A stretch of DNA of 44,277 nt from an uncultured Pelagibacteraceae bacterium (lineage in GTDB: Bacteria > Pseudomonadota > Alphaproteobacteria > Pelagibacterales > Pelagibacteraceae): positions 1 to 44,277 of the forward strand of contig CABXOW010000001.1 in assembly GCA_902513955.1 (NCBI GenBank). The letters run 5' to 3'. The translations under genes were made by a program, and so were the position numbers. Under the pieces are notes generated by a model. The model made no database searches. It had not been told where the DNA came from and was given only the letters and a program-made list of their open reading frames with translations. Shown piece after piece: positions 17,392-26,159 of the stretch (within the stretch, counting starts at the first letter, position 1; the number at the start of each line of letters is the position of its first letter).

Positions 17392-17841
17392 TCACAAAGA
17401 ATTAATTAAATCTGGAACAATTTTTTTTGATTTTGATGAATATCTTAATTTTTTAATTGCTTCTAAATTAGATTTATCATCACCCACAACAACAAATCCT
17501 ATCATTCCCATATTTTTATGAGGAGTACACCAATAAGCGTAAATGCCAGGTATGGTAAATTTATATTCTGTATCCTTGTTAAATTTTGATTTAAATTTGC
17601 CAACACCTTCAGGAACTCCCTTTTTTATAAATTCTACATTGTGGCCTTTATCAGTTGCCTTCCAAAATACGGTATCACCAACATCTACTCTTACAATTTT
17701 TTTTGAAAAAACCATACTTTCTTTGTCAAGCTTATTTAACATTTCTACTGTTGCGTCTGCCGCAAAAGAATTTGATGTTAAAAAATATGTTGAAAAAAAA
17801 ATTGTAAATATAAAAACTATTTTTTTTATTAAATTTATCAT
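17392..17841 (-). CDS. Pseudoazurin/plastocyanin-like cupredoxin
   Basis: A 149-residue exported blue-copper protein. The signal peptide spans residues 1-27 (ending NSFA). Copper ligands are visible as H67 (GHNVE), C105 and H108 (WCTPH) and M113 (NMGM), the exact pseudoazurin spacing. It would shuttle electrons in the periplasm; the donor and acceptor (for example a cytochrome oxidase) are not encoded nearby. A tail rich in Lys and Ser follows the cupredoxin fold. It is monocistronic, convergent with the permease gene on one side, and preceded by a well-formed promoter. Confidence 0.88.
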   Translation of the reverse strand: MINLIKKIVFIFTIFFSTYFLTSNSFAADATVEMLNKLDKESMVFSKKIVRVDVGDTVFWKATDKGHNVEFIKKGVPEGVGKFKSKFNKDTEYKFTIPGIYAYWCTPHKNMGMIGFVVVGDDKSNLEAIKKLRYSSKSKKIVPDLINSL

Positions 17842-17886
17842 AATTAATATTTCTTTCTAAATATATTGGTTAATAAATATTTATCG

Positions 17887-17915
17887 CTTATAATTTTTTA
17901 GGATAATTTTTTCAA
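17887..17915 (-). promoter_or_regulatory. Sigma-70-like promoter for the pseudoazurin gene
   Basis: On the minus strand TTGAAA (17915-17910) and TATAAG (17892-17887) are separated by exactly 17 bases, giving a leader of about 40 bases before the ATG at 17841. This is the cleanest promoter match I found in the window, in a 111-base intergenic gap. Confidence 0.5.
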
Positions 17916-17952
17916 CCTCATAAAATGTAACAAGTTGCCACATAAGAAAAGG

Positions 17953-18705
17953 TTAAATAATAAATTTTTTTATTAAATTATTAAACTTTTCTGTTTCTTC
18001 CAAATGTACATTGTGACTACAACCTTCAAAGATTTCTAATTTACTATTTTTAATATTTTTATTTAATGTATCTATTTGATCAAAATTATATGAAATGTCT
18101 TTATCTCCCCAAACTATTAAGGTTTCATTTTTAATATTTTTTAAATCATCTCTTCCTGACCAATTTTTCATAGCTTTAAGTGCATTATCTGCAGTTTTTG
18201 AAGAAACATTTTGAACAGCATTTTTACATAAATAATAATTTTTATCCTTATCTCCTTTTACAAACCATTTTTTAGGAACTCTTGAAAATGAAATATCAGC
18301 ACCTTCTTCTTGAAGTCTTTTTCTAGTCTCATCAATTGGTTCAAACCTTCCTGGTATTTCACCAATAGAACCAGTTGCAAAACAGATTAATTTATTAATT
18401 CTATCTCCTTCTAATTTTGCAATTTCTTGAACTATCATTCCACCCATTGAATGACCTAGTAAATTAAATTTATCAATTTTTTTTTCGTCTATAATACCTA
18501 TTATAAATTTAGCCATCTCATGAATAGAGTCTAAAGATTGAGCTTTATAACTTTCGCCAAACCCAGGTAATGCTGGAGATATTACTCTACAAAAATTTGA
18601 AAGATAATCTCTTTGATGACACCACATCTCTGAAGAACCTAAGTAGCCATGTACTAATACTAACGGATATCCTTCTCCAGTATCATCTATAAAAATATCA
18701 TTCAT
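17953..18705 (-). CDS. Alpha/beta hydrolase (serine)
   Basis: A 250-residue cytoplasmic alpha/beta hydrolase. The nucleophile is S86 in GHSMG, the acid probably D203 (WGDKD) and the base H231 (CSHNVHLEE). The N-terminal LVHGYLGSSEMW gives the oxyanion loop. The size and motifs resemble enol-lactonases and C-C hydrolases, but the substrate is unknown. It is last of four minus-strand genes (VOC protein, aldehyde dehydrogenase, LysE exporter, hydrolase) separated by two to six bases, so it probably belongs to one small catabolic or detoxifying pathway. Confidence 0.82.
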   Translation of the reverse strand: MNDIFIDDTGEGYPLVLVHGYLGSSEMWCHQRDYLSNFCRVISPALPGFGESYKAQSLDSIHEMAKFIIGIIDEKKIDKFNLLGHSMGGMIVQEIAKLEGDRINKLICFATGSIGEIPGRFEPIDETRKRLQEEGADISFSRVPKKWFVKGDKDKNYYLCKNAVQNVSSKTADNALKAMKNWSGRDDLKNIKNETLIVWGDKDISYNFDQIDTLNKNIKNSKLEIFEGCSHNVHLEETEKFNNLIKKFII

Positions 18706-18710
18706 ATACT

Positions 18711-19319
18711 TTAACTAATCATTTCTTTTAAAATAAACAATATTAAAAAACCCATAAAAGTTATTATAAAAATATTTATTATCTTCCACACATTTTTGTT
18801 TTTTGCATATTTTGATAAATAATTTGACAGGTATCCCAATAAGAAGAAAAATGAAAATGATGCAATAGAGGCGCCAATACCAAATATAATTTTTTGATTA
18901 AACATATAATTCTTAGAAAAATTACCTAAAAAAAATACCGTATCTGAATAAACATGTGGATTAAGATATGTAAATCCAAGTGTTTTTAAAAAAATATTAA
19001 ATTTTGAAATATCTTTTAATTCACTTTTAAAATTTACATCTGAGTTGTGAGCTTTTATTTTTGAATAAATAAAGTGCACTAAAAATATGATTAATAAAAT
19101 ATTGAATATCAATTCTATTGTTGGATTAAAATACTGATTAAAATAATGAAAAAGAAATATTCCTGCAAAAATTAATATTAAATCTGATATTGAGCATATA
19201 AGACATACAAGAAAAACATGCTGTTTCTTCAATCCTTGCTCAATCACAAAAATATTTTGAGCACCAATTGCTAAAATAAGACTTAATCCAGTGAAAAAAC
19301 CTAATAACAGAAAATCCAT
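18711..19319 (-). CDS. LysE/ArgO-family exporter
   Basis: A 202-residue membrane protein with six predicted segments. The start region (LGFFTGLSLILAIGAQNIFVIEQGL) matches the LysE/ArgO signature GAQN-x-FVI near residues 18-27. A second signature, FTYLNPHVYSDTVFFLG (near 116-132), is the conserved NPH or NPK region. Family members export lysine, arginine or related amino acids. It lies between aldehyde dehydrogenase and hydrolase genes with 5-6 base gaps, so it might export an amino compound linked to that operon rather than lysine itself. Confidence 0.85.
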   Translation of the reverse strand: MDFLLLGFFTGLSLILAIGAQNIFVIEQGLKKQHVFLVCLICSISDLILIFAGIFLFHYFNQYFNPTIELIFNILLIIFLVHFIYSKIKAHNSDVNFKSELKDISKFNIFLKTLGFTYLNPHVYSDTVFFLGNFSKNYMFNQKIIFGIGASIASFSFFFLLGYLSNYLSKYAKNKNVWKIINIFIITFMGFLILFILKEMIS

Positions 19320-19325
19320 TAAGTT

Positions 19326-20807
19326 TTATTGGTGATTAATCCAAATAGTTTTTGTTTGAAGAAAGGAATTAAGAGCTTCGGTACCTTGATCTCTGCTTAA
19401 TGAACCTGATTGTTTATATCCTCCAAATGGAGTTTTGATGTCTCCTTCTGAAAAAGTATTAACTGATACTGTTCCACAAGGTAAGCTTTTAGCTAGATGA
19501 AATGCTCTATTAATATCTTGGGTAAATACACTCGCATGTAAACCATATTTAGAATTACTAGCAACCTTTAAAGCTTCTTCATCACTTTTAACTGTTAATA
19601 CACCTAGAACAGGTCCAAAAATTTCATCTTGAGCAATAGTCATCTTTTCTTTTAATCCATCAAATAAAGTAGGTTTTGCAAAAAATCCTTTTTGATTATT
19701 GTCAGAAACTCCTCCTAATAAAAGTTTTGCTCCCTCGTTAATGCCTGATTGAATATATCCATCTACAGTTTCTAAATGATTTTTAGATATCATTGATCCC
19801 ATACTTGATTTTAAATCTAACGGATCACCTACTTTTAATTTTCTAACTTTTTTTGAAACTTTATCTAAAAATTCATCTTTTACTTTTGAATGAATTATCT
19901 GTCTCATGTTTGCTGAACAGTTCTGGCCACCATTCCAAAAAGCAGAATTAATTGCATTATCAATTAAATCATCATTAATTTTTGCATCCTCTAAAACTAT
20001 AAATGGACTTTTACCACCCATCTCAAGTGCAACAGGCTTTAAATTACTTTCACTTGAATACTTTAGAAAATAACCCCCCACTTCTGTAGAACCAGTAAAA
20101 GAAACTACATCAACATCTTTGTGTCGACCTAGAGCTTCACCAACATCACCATAACCTGGGAGAACATTTAAAACACCATCTGGAATTCCTGCTTCTTTTC
20201 CAATTTGTGCAACTCTAATTGCTGTTAGTGGAGTGTCTTCTGCTGGTTTAATAATTACTGAACAGCCTGCGGCCAATGCAGGAGCCATTTTCCAAACAGC
20301 CATCATCAAAGGAAAGTTCCAAGGAACAATTCCTGCAACAACACCTATTGGTTCTTTTATAATTAAGCTCGTAATTGATGGCTCGGTTGGACCAACTTTT
20401 CCAAATACTTTATCAATTAATTCTCCGTACCACTGAAAGTGCATTGGTGCATCATTGGCAACTTCATTAATACAATCTGCAATTAATTTTCCTGTATCAA
20501 CACATTCTAAGACTGAATTTTCATCTCCATGTTTTCGAAGTAATTCAGCAAATTTTAATAAAACTTCTTTTCTATGTTCTGGCGAACTTTTCGACCAAAC
20601 TCCACTATTAAAAGCTTTCCTTGAAACCTTTACTGCTAGATCAACATCTTTATGATTACATTTTGCAACTGTACAAATTTTTTCTTCAGTTGCAGGATTT
20701 ATTGTTTCAAATTTTTTACCATCAATGGCATTAACATATTTTCCGTTAATAAAGGCTCTTCCTTCAAACTTAAGATTTTTGGCTATAGACTTGTAATTTG
20801 TAGCCAA
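19326..20807 (-). CDS. NAD(P)-dependent aldehyde dehydrogenase
   Basis: A 493-residue aldehyde dehydrogenase with all catalytic parts: N164 (PWNFP), the FTGSTEVG cofactor loop (238-245), general base E262 (LEMGGKSP) and nucleophile C297 (GQNCSA). Overall it resembles the betaine-aldehyde and aminoaldehyde (PuuC-like) branch. Exact substrate is inferred only. It is flanked by a VOC protein (two-base gap) and a LysE exporter (six-base gap). An amino-aldehyde substrate would fit the neighbouring exporter, but nothing in sequence proves it. Confidence 0.88.
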   Translation of the reverse strand: MATNYKSIAKNLKFEGRAFINGKYVNAIDGKKFETINPATEEKICTVAKCNHKDVDLAVKVSRKAFNSGVWSKSSPEHRKEVLLKFAELLRKHGDENSVLECVDTGKLIADCINEVANDAPMHFQWYGELIDKVFGKVGPTEPSITSLIIKEPIGVVAGIVPWNFPLMMAVWKMAPALAAGCSVIIKPAEDTPLTAIRVAQIGKEAGIPDGVLNVLPGYGDVGEALGRHKDVDVVSFTGSTEVGGYFLKYSSESNLKPVALEMGGKSPFIVLEDAKINDDLIDNAINSAFWNGGQNCSANMRQIIHSKVKDEFLDKVSKKVRKLKVGDPLDLKSSMGSMISKNHLETVDGYIQSGINEGAKLLLGGVSDNNQKGFFAKPTLFDGLKEKMTIAQDEIFGPVLGVLTVKSDEEALKVASNSKYGLHASVFTQDINRAFHLAKSLPCGTVSVNTFSEGDIKTPFGGYKQSGSLSRDQGTEALNSFLQTKTIWINHQ

Positions 20808-20809
20808 AA

Positions 20810-21220
20810 TTATTCTGGATTAGCTGTCACAGTTTTGATCTCTAACACATTTTCATTGGGATCTTTCACAAAGAATGTTTCTTGTTCGTACTTAGTTCCT
20901 TTAAATCTTAGATAAGGTTCGTCAAAATATTTAGTACCGTTATCTTTTAATCTTTGTTTAAGAGCGTTAAAATCTTTTCTTGATAAATGAACACCGAAGT
21001 GTGGAACGGAAACGTTACCCATATCAACATCGTGTCTTTCATTGTCCAATTTATGTGCACTTGCATGAAGAGTTAATTCATTTCCCCAAAAATCAACATC
21101 AGCCCATTCTTGAGCTGAATTATCTAATCTGCAGCCTAATGTCTCGCTGTAAAATTTTTTTGCAACTTCCAAATCACCACAAGGAACTGCTAAATGAAAA
21201 CAATTAGTATTTCTGTACAT
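20810..21220 (-). CDS. VOC-superfamily (glyoxalase/dioxygenase-like) protein
   Basis: A 136-residue single VOC domain. It has the paired beta-alpha-beta repeats: FHLAVPCGDLEVAKKFYSE at the N-terminus, then HFGVHL and FFVKDPNENVLEIK. Candidate metal ligands are H9, a histidine of the HFGVH segment and the final E of LEIK. VOC proteins include glyoxalase I, extradiol dioxygenases and epimerases; this one is not assignable further. It opens the leftward four-gene operon and has a strong ribosome binding site (GAGGAG). It is divergent from cysE. Confidence 0.8.
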   Translation of the reverse strand: MYRNTNCFHLAVPCGDLEVAKKFYSETLGCRLDNSAQEWADVDFWGNELTLHASAHKLDNERHDVDMGNVSVPHFGVHLSRKDFNALKQRLKDNGTKYFDEPYLRFKGTKYEQETFFVKDPNENVLEIKTVTANPE

Positions 21221-21292
21221 AAATTCTCCTCTTTAATTAGTAAATATAATCACTATATAAAGATAACTTTTAAGTCAATCTAGCAAAAAAAC

Positions 21293-21871
21293 ATGAAAAA
21301 CTTTTTACAATCTATAATTGATCGAGATCCTGCAGCAAAATCTAAACTAAGTTTATTATTAACTTACCCAGGAGTTAAAGCTGTTTTCTTTCATAGAATT
21401 GCAAACTTTTTCAGTGTTGCAAAATTTGATCTTATTGCTCGAATAATTTCACAGTTTTCAAGGTTTTTAACTGGTATTGAAATTCATCCTAGAGCAAAAA
21501 TTGGAAAAAACTTATTTATCGATCATGGTATGGGGGTCGTAATTGGTGAAACTTCTGAAATTGGTGACAATGTAACTATCTACCATATGGCTACTTTAGG
21601 TGGAATAGCGCCAAGTATAAATTCAGATGGTCAGCGAAATATAAAAAGACACCCCACTATTGAAGATGAGGTTGTAATAGGTTCTGGTGCACAAGTATTA
21701 GGTCCTATAAGAGTTGGCAAATGTGCAAAAATTGGTGCAAATGCTGTAGTCACAAAAAATGTGCCAGAAAAAGCTGTAATGGTAGGTATACCTGCTCGAA
21801 ATGTTGGTATAGCAGATAGTGAGTTCAAACCTTACGGTATCACAGATGATAGTGATAAAAAATCAGATTAA
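21293..21871 (+). CDS. cysE: Serine O-acetyltransferase
   Basis: A 192-residue serine acetyltransferase making O-acetylserine for cysteine synthesis. The left-handed beta-helix of hexapeptide repeats runs from about residue 60 ([18 protein letters not shown]) with the active-site region [16 protein letters not shown]. This is the short CysE form, with an abbreviated N-terminal helical domain compared with the E. coli enzyme. The stop overlaps the cysK start by one base (TAATG), so the two enzymes are translationally linked. Confidence 0.92.
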   Translation: MKNFLQSIIDRDPAAKSKLSLLLTYPGVKAVFFHRIANFFSVAKFDLIARIISQFSRFLTGIEIHPRAKIGKNLFIDHGMGVVIGETSEIGDNVTIYHMATLGGIAPSINSDGQRNIKRHPTIEDEVVIGSGAQVLGPIRVGKCAKIGANAVVTKNVPEKAVMVGIPARNVGIADSEFKPYGITDDSDKKSD

Positions 21872-22872
21872 TGAACAATATTCAAAACGATTTTATTTCA
21901 GGTATTGGTAACACTCCTTTAATAAAATTAAGAGCAGCATCAGAAATAACTGGATGTAATATTTTTGGCAAAGCTGAATTTTTAAATCCAGGTGGTTCGG
22001 TAAAAGATAGAGCAGCACTGGCTTTAATTAAAGATGCGCAAGAAAAAAAATTAATTACTAAAGGCGGTACTGTTGTTGAAGGTACAGCTGGTAACACTGG
22101 TATTGGATTAGGTCTTCTCGGAAATTCTTTGGGATACAAAACAATCATTGTAATGAATGATAGTCAAACACAAGAGAAAAAAGATTTACTAAGAAATTTA
22201 GGAGCAGAACTTAGATTAGTTCCAGCAAAACCATATAAAGATGATAACAACTATATAAAGATTGCATCAAGACTTGCTGATGAACTTAGGCCAACAAACA
22301 ATAACGGTGTTATTTGGGCAAACCAATTTGATAATACCGCAAATGCTAAAGGACATTATGAGGGAACTGGACAAGAAATTTGGGACCAAACAGATGGTAA
22401 GGTAGATGGTTTTGTTTGTTCATCTGGAACAGGTGGAACTATTTCAGGAGTAAGTAACGCTCTTAAAGAAAAGAACAAAGACATTAAAATTTATCTATCA
22501 GACCCTAAAGGATCTGCTCTTTATAATTATATAAAAAATGGTGAATTAAAATCTGAAGGTGGATCTATTACTGAAGGAATTGGATCTAGTAGAGTAACAA
22601 AAAACTTTGAAAATGCTAAAATAGATGACGCTTATTCAATTGATGATCACGAAGCATTACCTATTCTTTATGATTTAATTCAAAAAGAAGGTTTAAGTCT
22701 TGGTACAAGTTGTGGAATAAATATTGCAGGTGCGATTAGAATGGGTAAAGAATTAGGGCCAGGTAAAACAATCGTAACAATTCTTTGTGATAGAAGCGAT
22801 AAATATTCAACTAAAATGTTTAATAAAAAATTTCTTGAAGAAAAAGGATTGCCCTTCCCTAATTGGCTTTAG
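21871..22872 (+). CDS. cysK: Cysteine synthase A
   Basis: A 333-residue PLP enzyme that combines O-acetylserine with sulfide to give cysteine. The PLP lysine is K45 in GGSVKDRAA, followed by the phosphate-binding GTAGNTGIG loop (near 70-78) and the SSGTGGTISG segment. The C-terminal part includes the GTSCGINIAGA cofactor region. SAR11 is known to lack assimilatory sulfate reduction, so sulfide would come from reduced organic sulfur. The 3' end overlaps the convergent membrane-protein gene by four bases. Confidence 0.92.
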   Translation: MNNIQNDFISGIGNTPLIKLRAASEITGCNIFGKAEFLNPGGSVKDRAALALIKDAQEKKLITKGGTVVEGTAGNTGIGLGLLGNSLGYKTIIVMNDSQTQEKKDLLRNLGAELRLVPAKPYKDDNNYIKIASRLADELRPTNNNGVIWANQFDNTANAKGHYEGTGQEIWDQTDGKVDGFVCSSGTGGTISGVSNALKEKNKDIKIYLSDPKGSALYNYIKNGELKSEGGSITEGIGSSRVTKNFENAKIDDAYSIDDHEALPILYDLIQKEGLSLGTSCGINIAGAIRMGKELGPGKTIVTILCDRSDKYSTKMFNKKFLEEKGLPFPNWL

Positions 22873-23282
22873 ATATAAATTTTATCAGCTAGACCGTAAC
22901 AAAGGATTGCACTTAAAATTGTAAAAACCAGTGGTGCAATAACACCCTCATTTGAATCATTTTTAATTCCTGTTTTATCAATTTTAATCGAATAAGTATT
23001 TACAATGAAGATACAAAGATTTTGTACAAAAATTAAATTAAAAAATGCCCAAGTACCTTCAACACCATTAGGCCTAATAAACATAATGTAAAGAGCCATT
23101 AATAATGCTCCAAGAAACGTAGCACCTATCATTCGCATTATAGGTGTTGCTGTTTCATCCATTTCAAACTTAGCTCTAAAATTTTTATTATTAATTATCA
23201 TTTGATAGGCATAAATTCCAAAACCTAAAAAATGGACTATGAAAACAATTAAATAAAAAAATCCATTAAATTTTTCAATCAT
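22869..23282 (-). CDS. Small four-helix membrane protein, unknown function
   Basis: A 137-residue protein with four predicted membrane segments (about 8-28, 50-70, 78-98, 112-135) separated by short polar loops. I do not recognise a family with confidence. The middle loop RPNGVEGTWAFFN and the acidic FEMDETATPIMR segment could be family-specific. It converges on cysK, overlapping four bases, and its upstream region (23283-23462) is shared with the divergent small-protein operon. Confidence 0.6.
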   Translation of the reverse strand: MIEKFNGFFYLIVFIVHFLGFGIYAYQMIINNKNFRAKFEMDETATPIMRMIGATFLGALLMALYIMFIRPNGVEGTWAFFNLIFVQNLCIFIVNTYSIKIDKTGIKNDSNEGVIAPLVFTILSAILCYGLADKIYI

Positions 23283-23462
23283 AATTAATTTTTATCAAAA
23301 AAAATAATCATTGTTAATTATTAAATTAAAAATTAATTCTATGATAGGTTGTAAAATAATTAAATTTTATAGCTGTTAATCTTATTTTCTCGAATATTTT
23401 TATAATGTTATGCATTTGTTTTTTTGAGATAATAAAAAATTAATAATGAAAGGAGTACAGAA

Positions 23463-23747
23463 ATGTCAGTAGCTAGAATAACAACTCTAAACTTAAAATC
23501 TAAAGAAGGCGCAGATCAAATTGCAGACACTTATAAGGCAAATGCACCAAGTGAATTTCCTGAAGCAGAACAATTATTGGAAGTCCGTGTTAATGAAACA
23601 ACTTTAATGTTTGTTTCATTATATGCTGATAATGATGCAATGGAACGAGCTTCAGCTTCAAGAACAAAACGAATGGATTTAAATAAGGAAGTAATTGATT
23701 CAGTTGATGGAAAAACTGGTGAAGTAATTTTAAATCATAAAAACTAA
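23463..23747 (+). CDS. Small protein, possible dimeric alpha/beta-barrel (ABM-like) fold
   Basis: A 94-residue soluble protein. Its beta-alpha-beta-beta-alpha-beta order (RITTLNL strand, helix, LLEVRV strand, TLMFVSLYA strand, helix, final strand) fits the ferredoxin-like monomers of antibiotic-biosynthesis-monooxygenase and DUF1330-type barrels. It has no recognisable catalytic motif. It is preceded by AAAGGAG, one of the strongest ribosome binding sites in the window. It is first of a row of similarly sized genes leading to fuconate dehydratase, so a role in that catabolism is possible but unproved. Confidence 0.65.
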   Translation: MSVARITTLNLKSKEGADQIADTYKANAPSEFPEAEQLLEVRVNETTLMFVSLYADNDAMERASASRTKRMDLNKEVIDSVDGKTGEVILNHKN

Positions 23748-23756
23748 AGAAAAAAA

Positions 23757-24071
23757 ATGAAAGCAATATATACAAGAACGTTTCGAGTAAAAGATGATAT
23801 GCTAGGTAAAGCTATGGAAATTGGCCAAGGTTTAGCTAAGGTAAGAAAAAAATATTATCCAAAACATCAAGTTTATTTTTCATTTCAAATAGGTGGTGAT
23901 CCAAGAACAATAAGAGAAACTCTTATTGGTACGATGTTTGAGGATGATAATTTTAAAGCAGATCAAAAAATGTCAGCAGATAAAAAATACCAAAGTCTTC
24001 AAAAACAATTAAAGAAAGTTGCAGTCGAAGGAACCATTAAAGATGAAATCAGATATATCTTTAGTGAATAA
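23757..24071 (+). CDS. Small conserved-looking protein, unknown
   Basis: A 104-residue soluble, lysine-rich protein. It begins with a strand (AIYTRTFRV), then a helix (MLGKAMEIGQGLAKVRKKYY), then paired strands (VYFSFQIGG, RETLIGTMFE) and two further helices, again compatible with a ferredoxin-like barrel subunit. No family is recognised. It lies nine bases after the preceding gene and 29 before the next, in the same orientation, so it is probably co-transcribed with both. Confidence 0.6.
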   Translation: MKAIYTRTFRVKDDMLGKAMEIGQGLAKVRKKYYPKHQVYFSFQIGGDPRTIRETLIGTMFEDDNFKADQKMSADKKYQSLQKQLKKVAVEGTIKDEIRYIFSE

Positions 24072-24100
24072 TTAACAATTAATAAAAGAAAGAGGGAAAT

Positions 24101-24397
24101 ATGGAAAAAGAAATGCTAGCAATGGCAAAATTTAAATCTGGTGAAGGAAAATTTGAAAAGTTCATGGGATTTATGCAATCAGATGAAGGAATGGCGGTAA
24201 GAAAAACTATTGCTCATGTTGAAAAAACAGTTCCAGCAATAGCACCTGATAAAAGTTATGTTATGTTTAAAGTCTCAGTTCATAATGAAGACGAAATGAA
24301 AAAGTTTGTTTCTGGTAATAACCCGATAGCAAAACCTATTTTCGATGAATGTGTCGAAAGTGTTCAAATGTGGGAAATGAACAAAGTTAATCTATAA
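24101..24397 (+). CDS. Small methionine-rich protein, unknown
   Basis: A 98-residue soluble protein with about ten methionines. Its predicted order is strand (MLAMAKFKS), helix (KFEKFMGFMQSDEGM), strands (SYVMFKVSV) and helix, in keeping with its two neighbours. It has a clear GAGGG ribosome binding site. The C-terminus (VESVQMWEMNKVNL) ends in a predicted strand. Function is unknown. A truncated DUF1330 gene begins 12 bases downstream, suggesting the whole row once held four fold-related genes. Confidence 0.6.
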   Translation: MEKEMLAMAKFKSGEGKFEKFMGFMQSDEGMAVRKTIAHVEKTVPAIAPDKSYVMFKVSVHNEDEMKKFVSGNNPIAKPIFDECVESVQMWEMNKVNL

Positions 24398-24409
24398 GGG
24401 TTAATAAAA

Positions 24410-24490
24410 ATGACAGGATACGCAATAACTCAAATTGAAGCAACAAACCCTATGGAAAGTTATGAAATTTTTGGATTAGCAAAAGTTTAA
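24410..24490 (+). pseudogene. Truncated N-terminal stub of a DUF1330-like gene
   Basis: A 26-codon frame begins MTGYAITQIEATNPMESYE, which looks like the first strand and helix of DUF1330 proteins (normally about 95 residues, opening with a YAI-x-Q-x-E phrase). It stops after GLAKV at 24490, and fuconate dehydratase starts six bases on. No continuation is found in the other frames because the next gene occupies the sequence. I read it as a deletion scar that kept the 5' end; a genuine tiny peptide is the alternative. Confidence 0.5.
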
Positions 24491-24496
24491 ACATTA

Positions 24497-25783
24497 ATGA
24501 AGGTTACAAACATTGTTGCTCAAGACATTCGTTTTCCTACGTCTAAAGAAAACTTAGGAACTGATGCTGTTCATGTTGATTGTGATTATTCCGCTACTTA
24601 TGTTACTATCGAGACCGAAGATAATAATTTAACAGGTATAGGTTTAACTTTTACAATTGGCAAAGGTAATGACCTTTGTTGTAAATCAATAGATTACTTT
24701 AAAGAGTTTATTATTGGAAAAGAAATTACAGAAATTGAAAGAAATATTTTATTAATTTGGGAAAAAATTACTAATCACAGTCAATTAAGATGGGTTGGCC
24801 CTCAAAAAGGTGTTACTCATTTGGCAGCAGCAGCCTTTTTTAATGCAATTTGGGATTTAATTTCAAAATATCATAAAAAGCCTTTGTGGCAATACATTGT
24901 AGATTTAGAGACTGATGACTTGCTTAATAAATTATCTTTTTCATATCTTGATGATGTAATTACAAGAGATGAGGCGGCAAATATTATAAACAATAACAAA
25001 AAAAAATTACCAAAAGATACAACATCTCTTAATTCTACAATTTTTCCAGCTTATACAACTGCAGTTGGTTGGCTTGGATATTCTGATGATAAAATGTCAA
25101 AACTTGCAAAAGAAAATTTAGATAAAGGTTGGACACATTTTAAAATGAAAGTTGGACAAGATATAGAAAGAGACATTCATAGATGTAAATTAATAAGAAG
25201 TATTATCGGTAATGACAAAAAGCTGATGGTTGATTCAAATCAAATCTGGAGTGTTAATGAAACAATTGAATATATAGGCAAATTAAAAGAATTCGATATT
25301 ATGTTTTATGAAGAACCCACAAACCCTGATGATATCCTCGGTTTCAAAAAAATAAAAAATGCACATCCTGATGTGAAGTTGGCAACTGGAGAAATGATGC
25401 AAAATGCAGTCATGTTTAAACAATTTATTGAAAATAAATCTCTAGATTATTGCCAAATAGATAGCTGCAGAATAGCAAGTATAAATGAAATTTTACCAGT
25501 ATTATTAATTGCTAGTAAATTCAATATCCCAGTAATACCTCATGCTGGAGGAGTTGGATTGTGTGAGTATGTTCAGCATCTAAATATAATCAACAAATTT
25601 ATTATAACTAACAATGATTTAAGTTTGAGTGAATATGCAGAAAGTTGTTCAGAACATTTTGAAAATCCAGCAATTATAAAAGATGGAGGCTATACAACAC
25701 CAATTTTACCTGGGTATTCAGTAAAAATTAAAGATAAATCAATTAAACAATTTGATTTTAACAATGGGACGTATTGGAATTAA
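24497..25783 (+). CDS. L-fuconate dehydratase (enolase superfamily)
   Basis: A 428-residue enolase-superfamily enzyme of the fuconate dehydratase group, which converts L-fuconate to 2-keto-3-deoxy-L-fuconate. The N-terminal RFPTSKENLGTDAVHVDCDYS and FTIGKGNDLC segments are diagnostic of the family. The barrel has the KMK base (HFKMKVG), metal ligands in MVDSNQ, FYEEPT and ATGEMMQN, and the second base histidine in PHAGGVGLCEYVQHL. Length matches known enzymes. No fucose dehydrogenase, lactonase or aldolase is adjacent, though an SMP-30 lactonase-like gene lies near 44 kb. The DUF1330 stub directly upstream suggests a rearranged operon. Confidence 0.87.
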   Translation: MKVTNIVAQDIRFPTSKENLGTDAVHVDCDYSATYVTIETEDNNLTGIGLTFTIGKGNDLCCKSIDYFKEFIIGKEITEIERNILLIWEKITNHSQLRWVGPQKGVTHLAAAAFFNAIWDLISKYHKKPLWQYIVDLETDDLLNKLSFSYLDDVITRDEAANIINNNKKKLPKDTTSLNSTIFPAYTTAVGWLGYSDDKMSKLAKENLDKGWTHFKMKVGQDIERDIHRCKLIRSIIGNDKKLMVDSNQIWSVNETIEYIGKLKEFDIMFYEEPTNPDDILGFKKIKNAHPDVKLATGEMMQNAVMFKQFIENKSLDYCQIDSCRIASINEILPVLLIASKFNIPVIPHAGGVGLCEYVQHLNIINKFIITNNDLSLSEYAESCSEHFENPAIIKDGGYTTPILPGYSVKIKDKSIKQFDFNNGTYWN

Positions 25784-25826
25784 TATTATTCAAGATCAAT
25801 AACAACCAAAAAATAAGGAGAAATAA

Positions 25827-26147
25827 ATGTCAATATTGGCTAAATATAATGCTGCAATGGAAGCAAAAGATGAAGCTGCAATGAATGAAATTATTCATGA
25901 TGATTATAAGTTTACTATGCATGCTTCAGGTAATGTTCTGGGTAAAGCAGATGTAATTAAATGGGCAATGAGTGGGGACATCAAAAGAGATAAAATAAGA
26001 GTGCTTTTTGAAAATGATGAAATTGGTGTTGAGCACGCGTTTGTAACTTTTAATGATGGAAATACTGAAGCAGTTATGGCTGTCTTTAAATATCAAGATG
26101 GAAAAATGATTTCTCTTGAAACGGGTGCTACCAAGATGCCAAAATAA
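25827..26147 (+). CDS. Single-domain NTF2-like (SnoaL-type) protein
   Basis: A 106-residue protein of one NTF2-like domain: an N-terminal helix (LAKYNAAMEAKDEAAMNEIIHDDYKF), GNVLGKADVIKW, then the curved sheet with AFVTFNDGNTEAVMAVFKYQDGKMISLETG. It has a strong AAGGAG ribosome binding site. Members bind or transform small hydrophobic or sugar-like ligands, and the particular function is not known. It follows fuconate dehydratase after 43 bases and probably shares its transcript. Confidence 0.72.
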   Translation: MSILAKYNAAMEAKDEAAMNEIIHDDYKFTMHASGNVLGKADVIKWAMSGDIKRDKIRVLFENDEIGVEHAFVTFNDGNTEAVMAVFKYQDGKMISLETGATKMPK

Positions 26148-26159
26148 TTATATATATTT

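Noticed and set aside
23283-23462. Possible riboswitch or structured leader before the small-protein operon, with TATAAT at 23401-23406
   Set aside because: No aptamer pattern or strong stem was seen, and no good -35 box at normal spacing.
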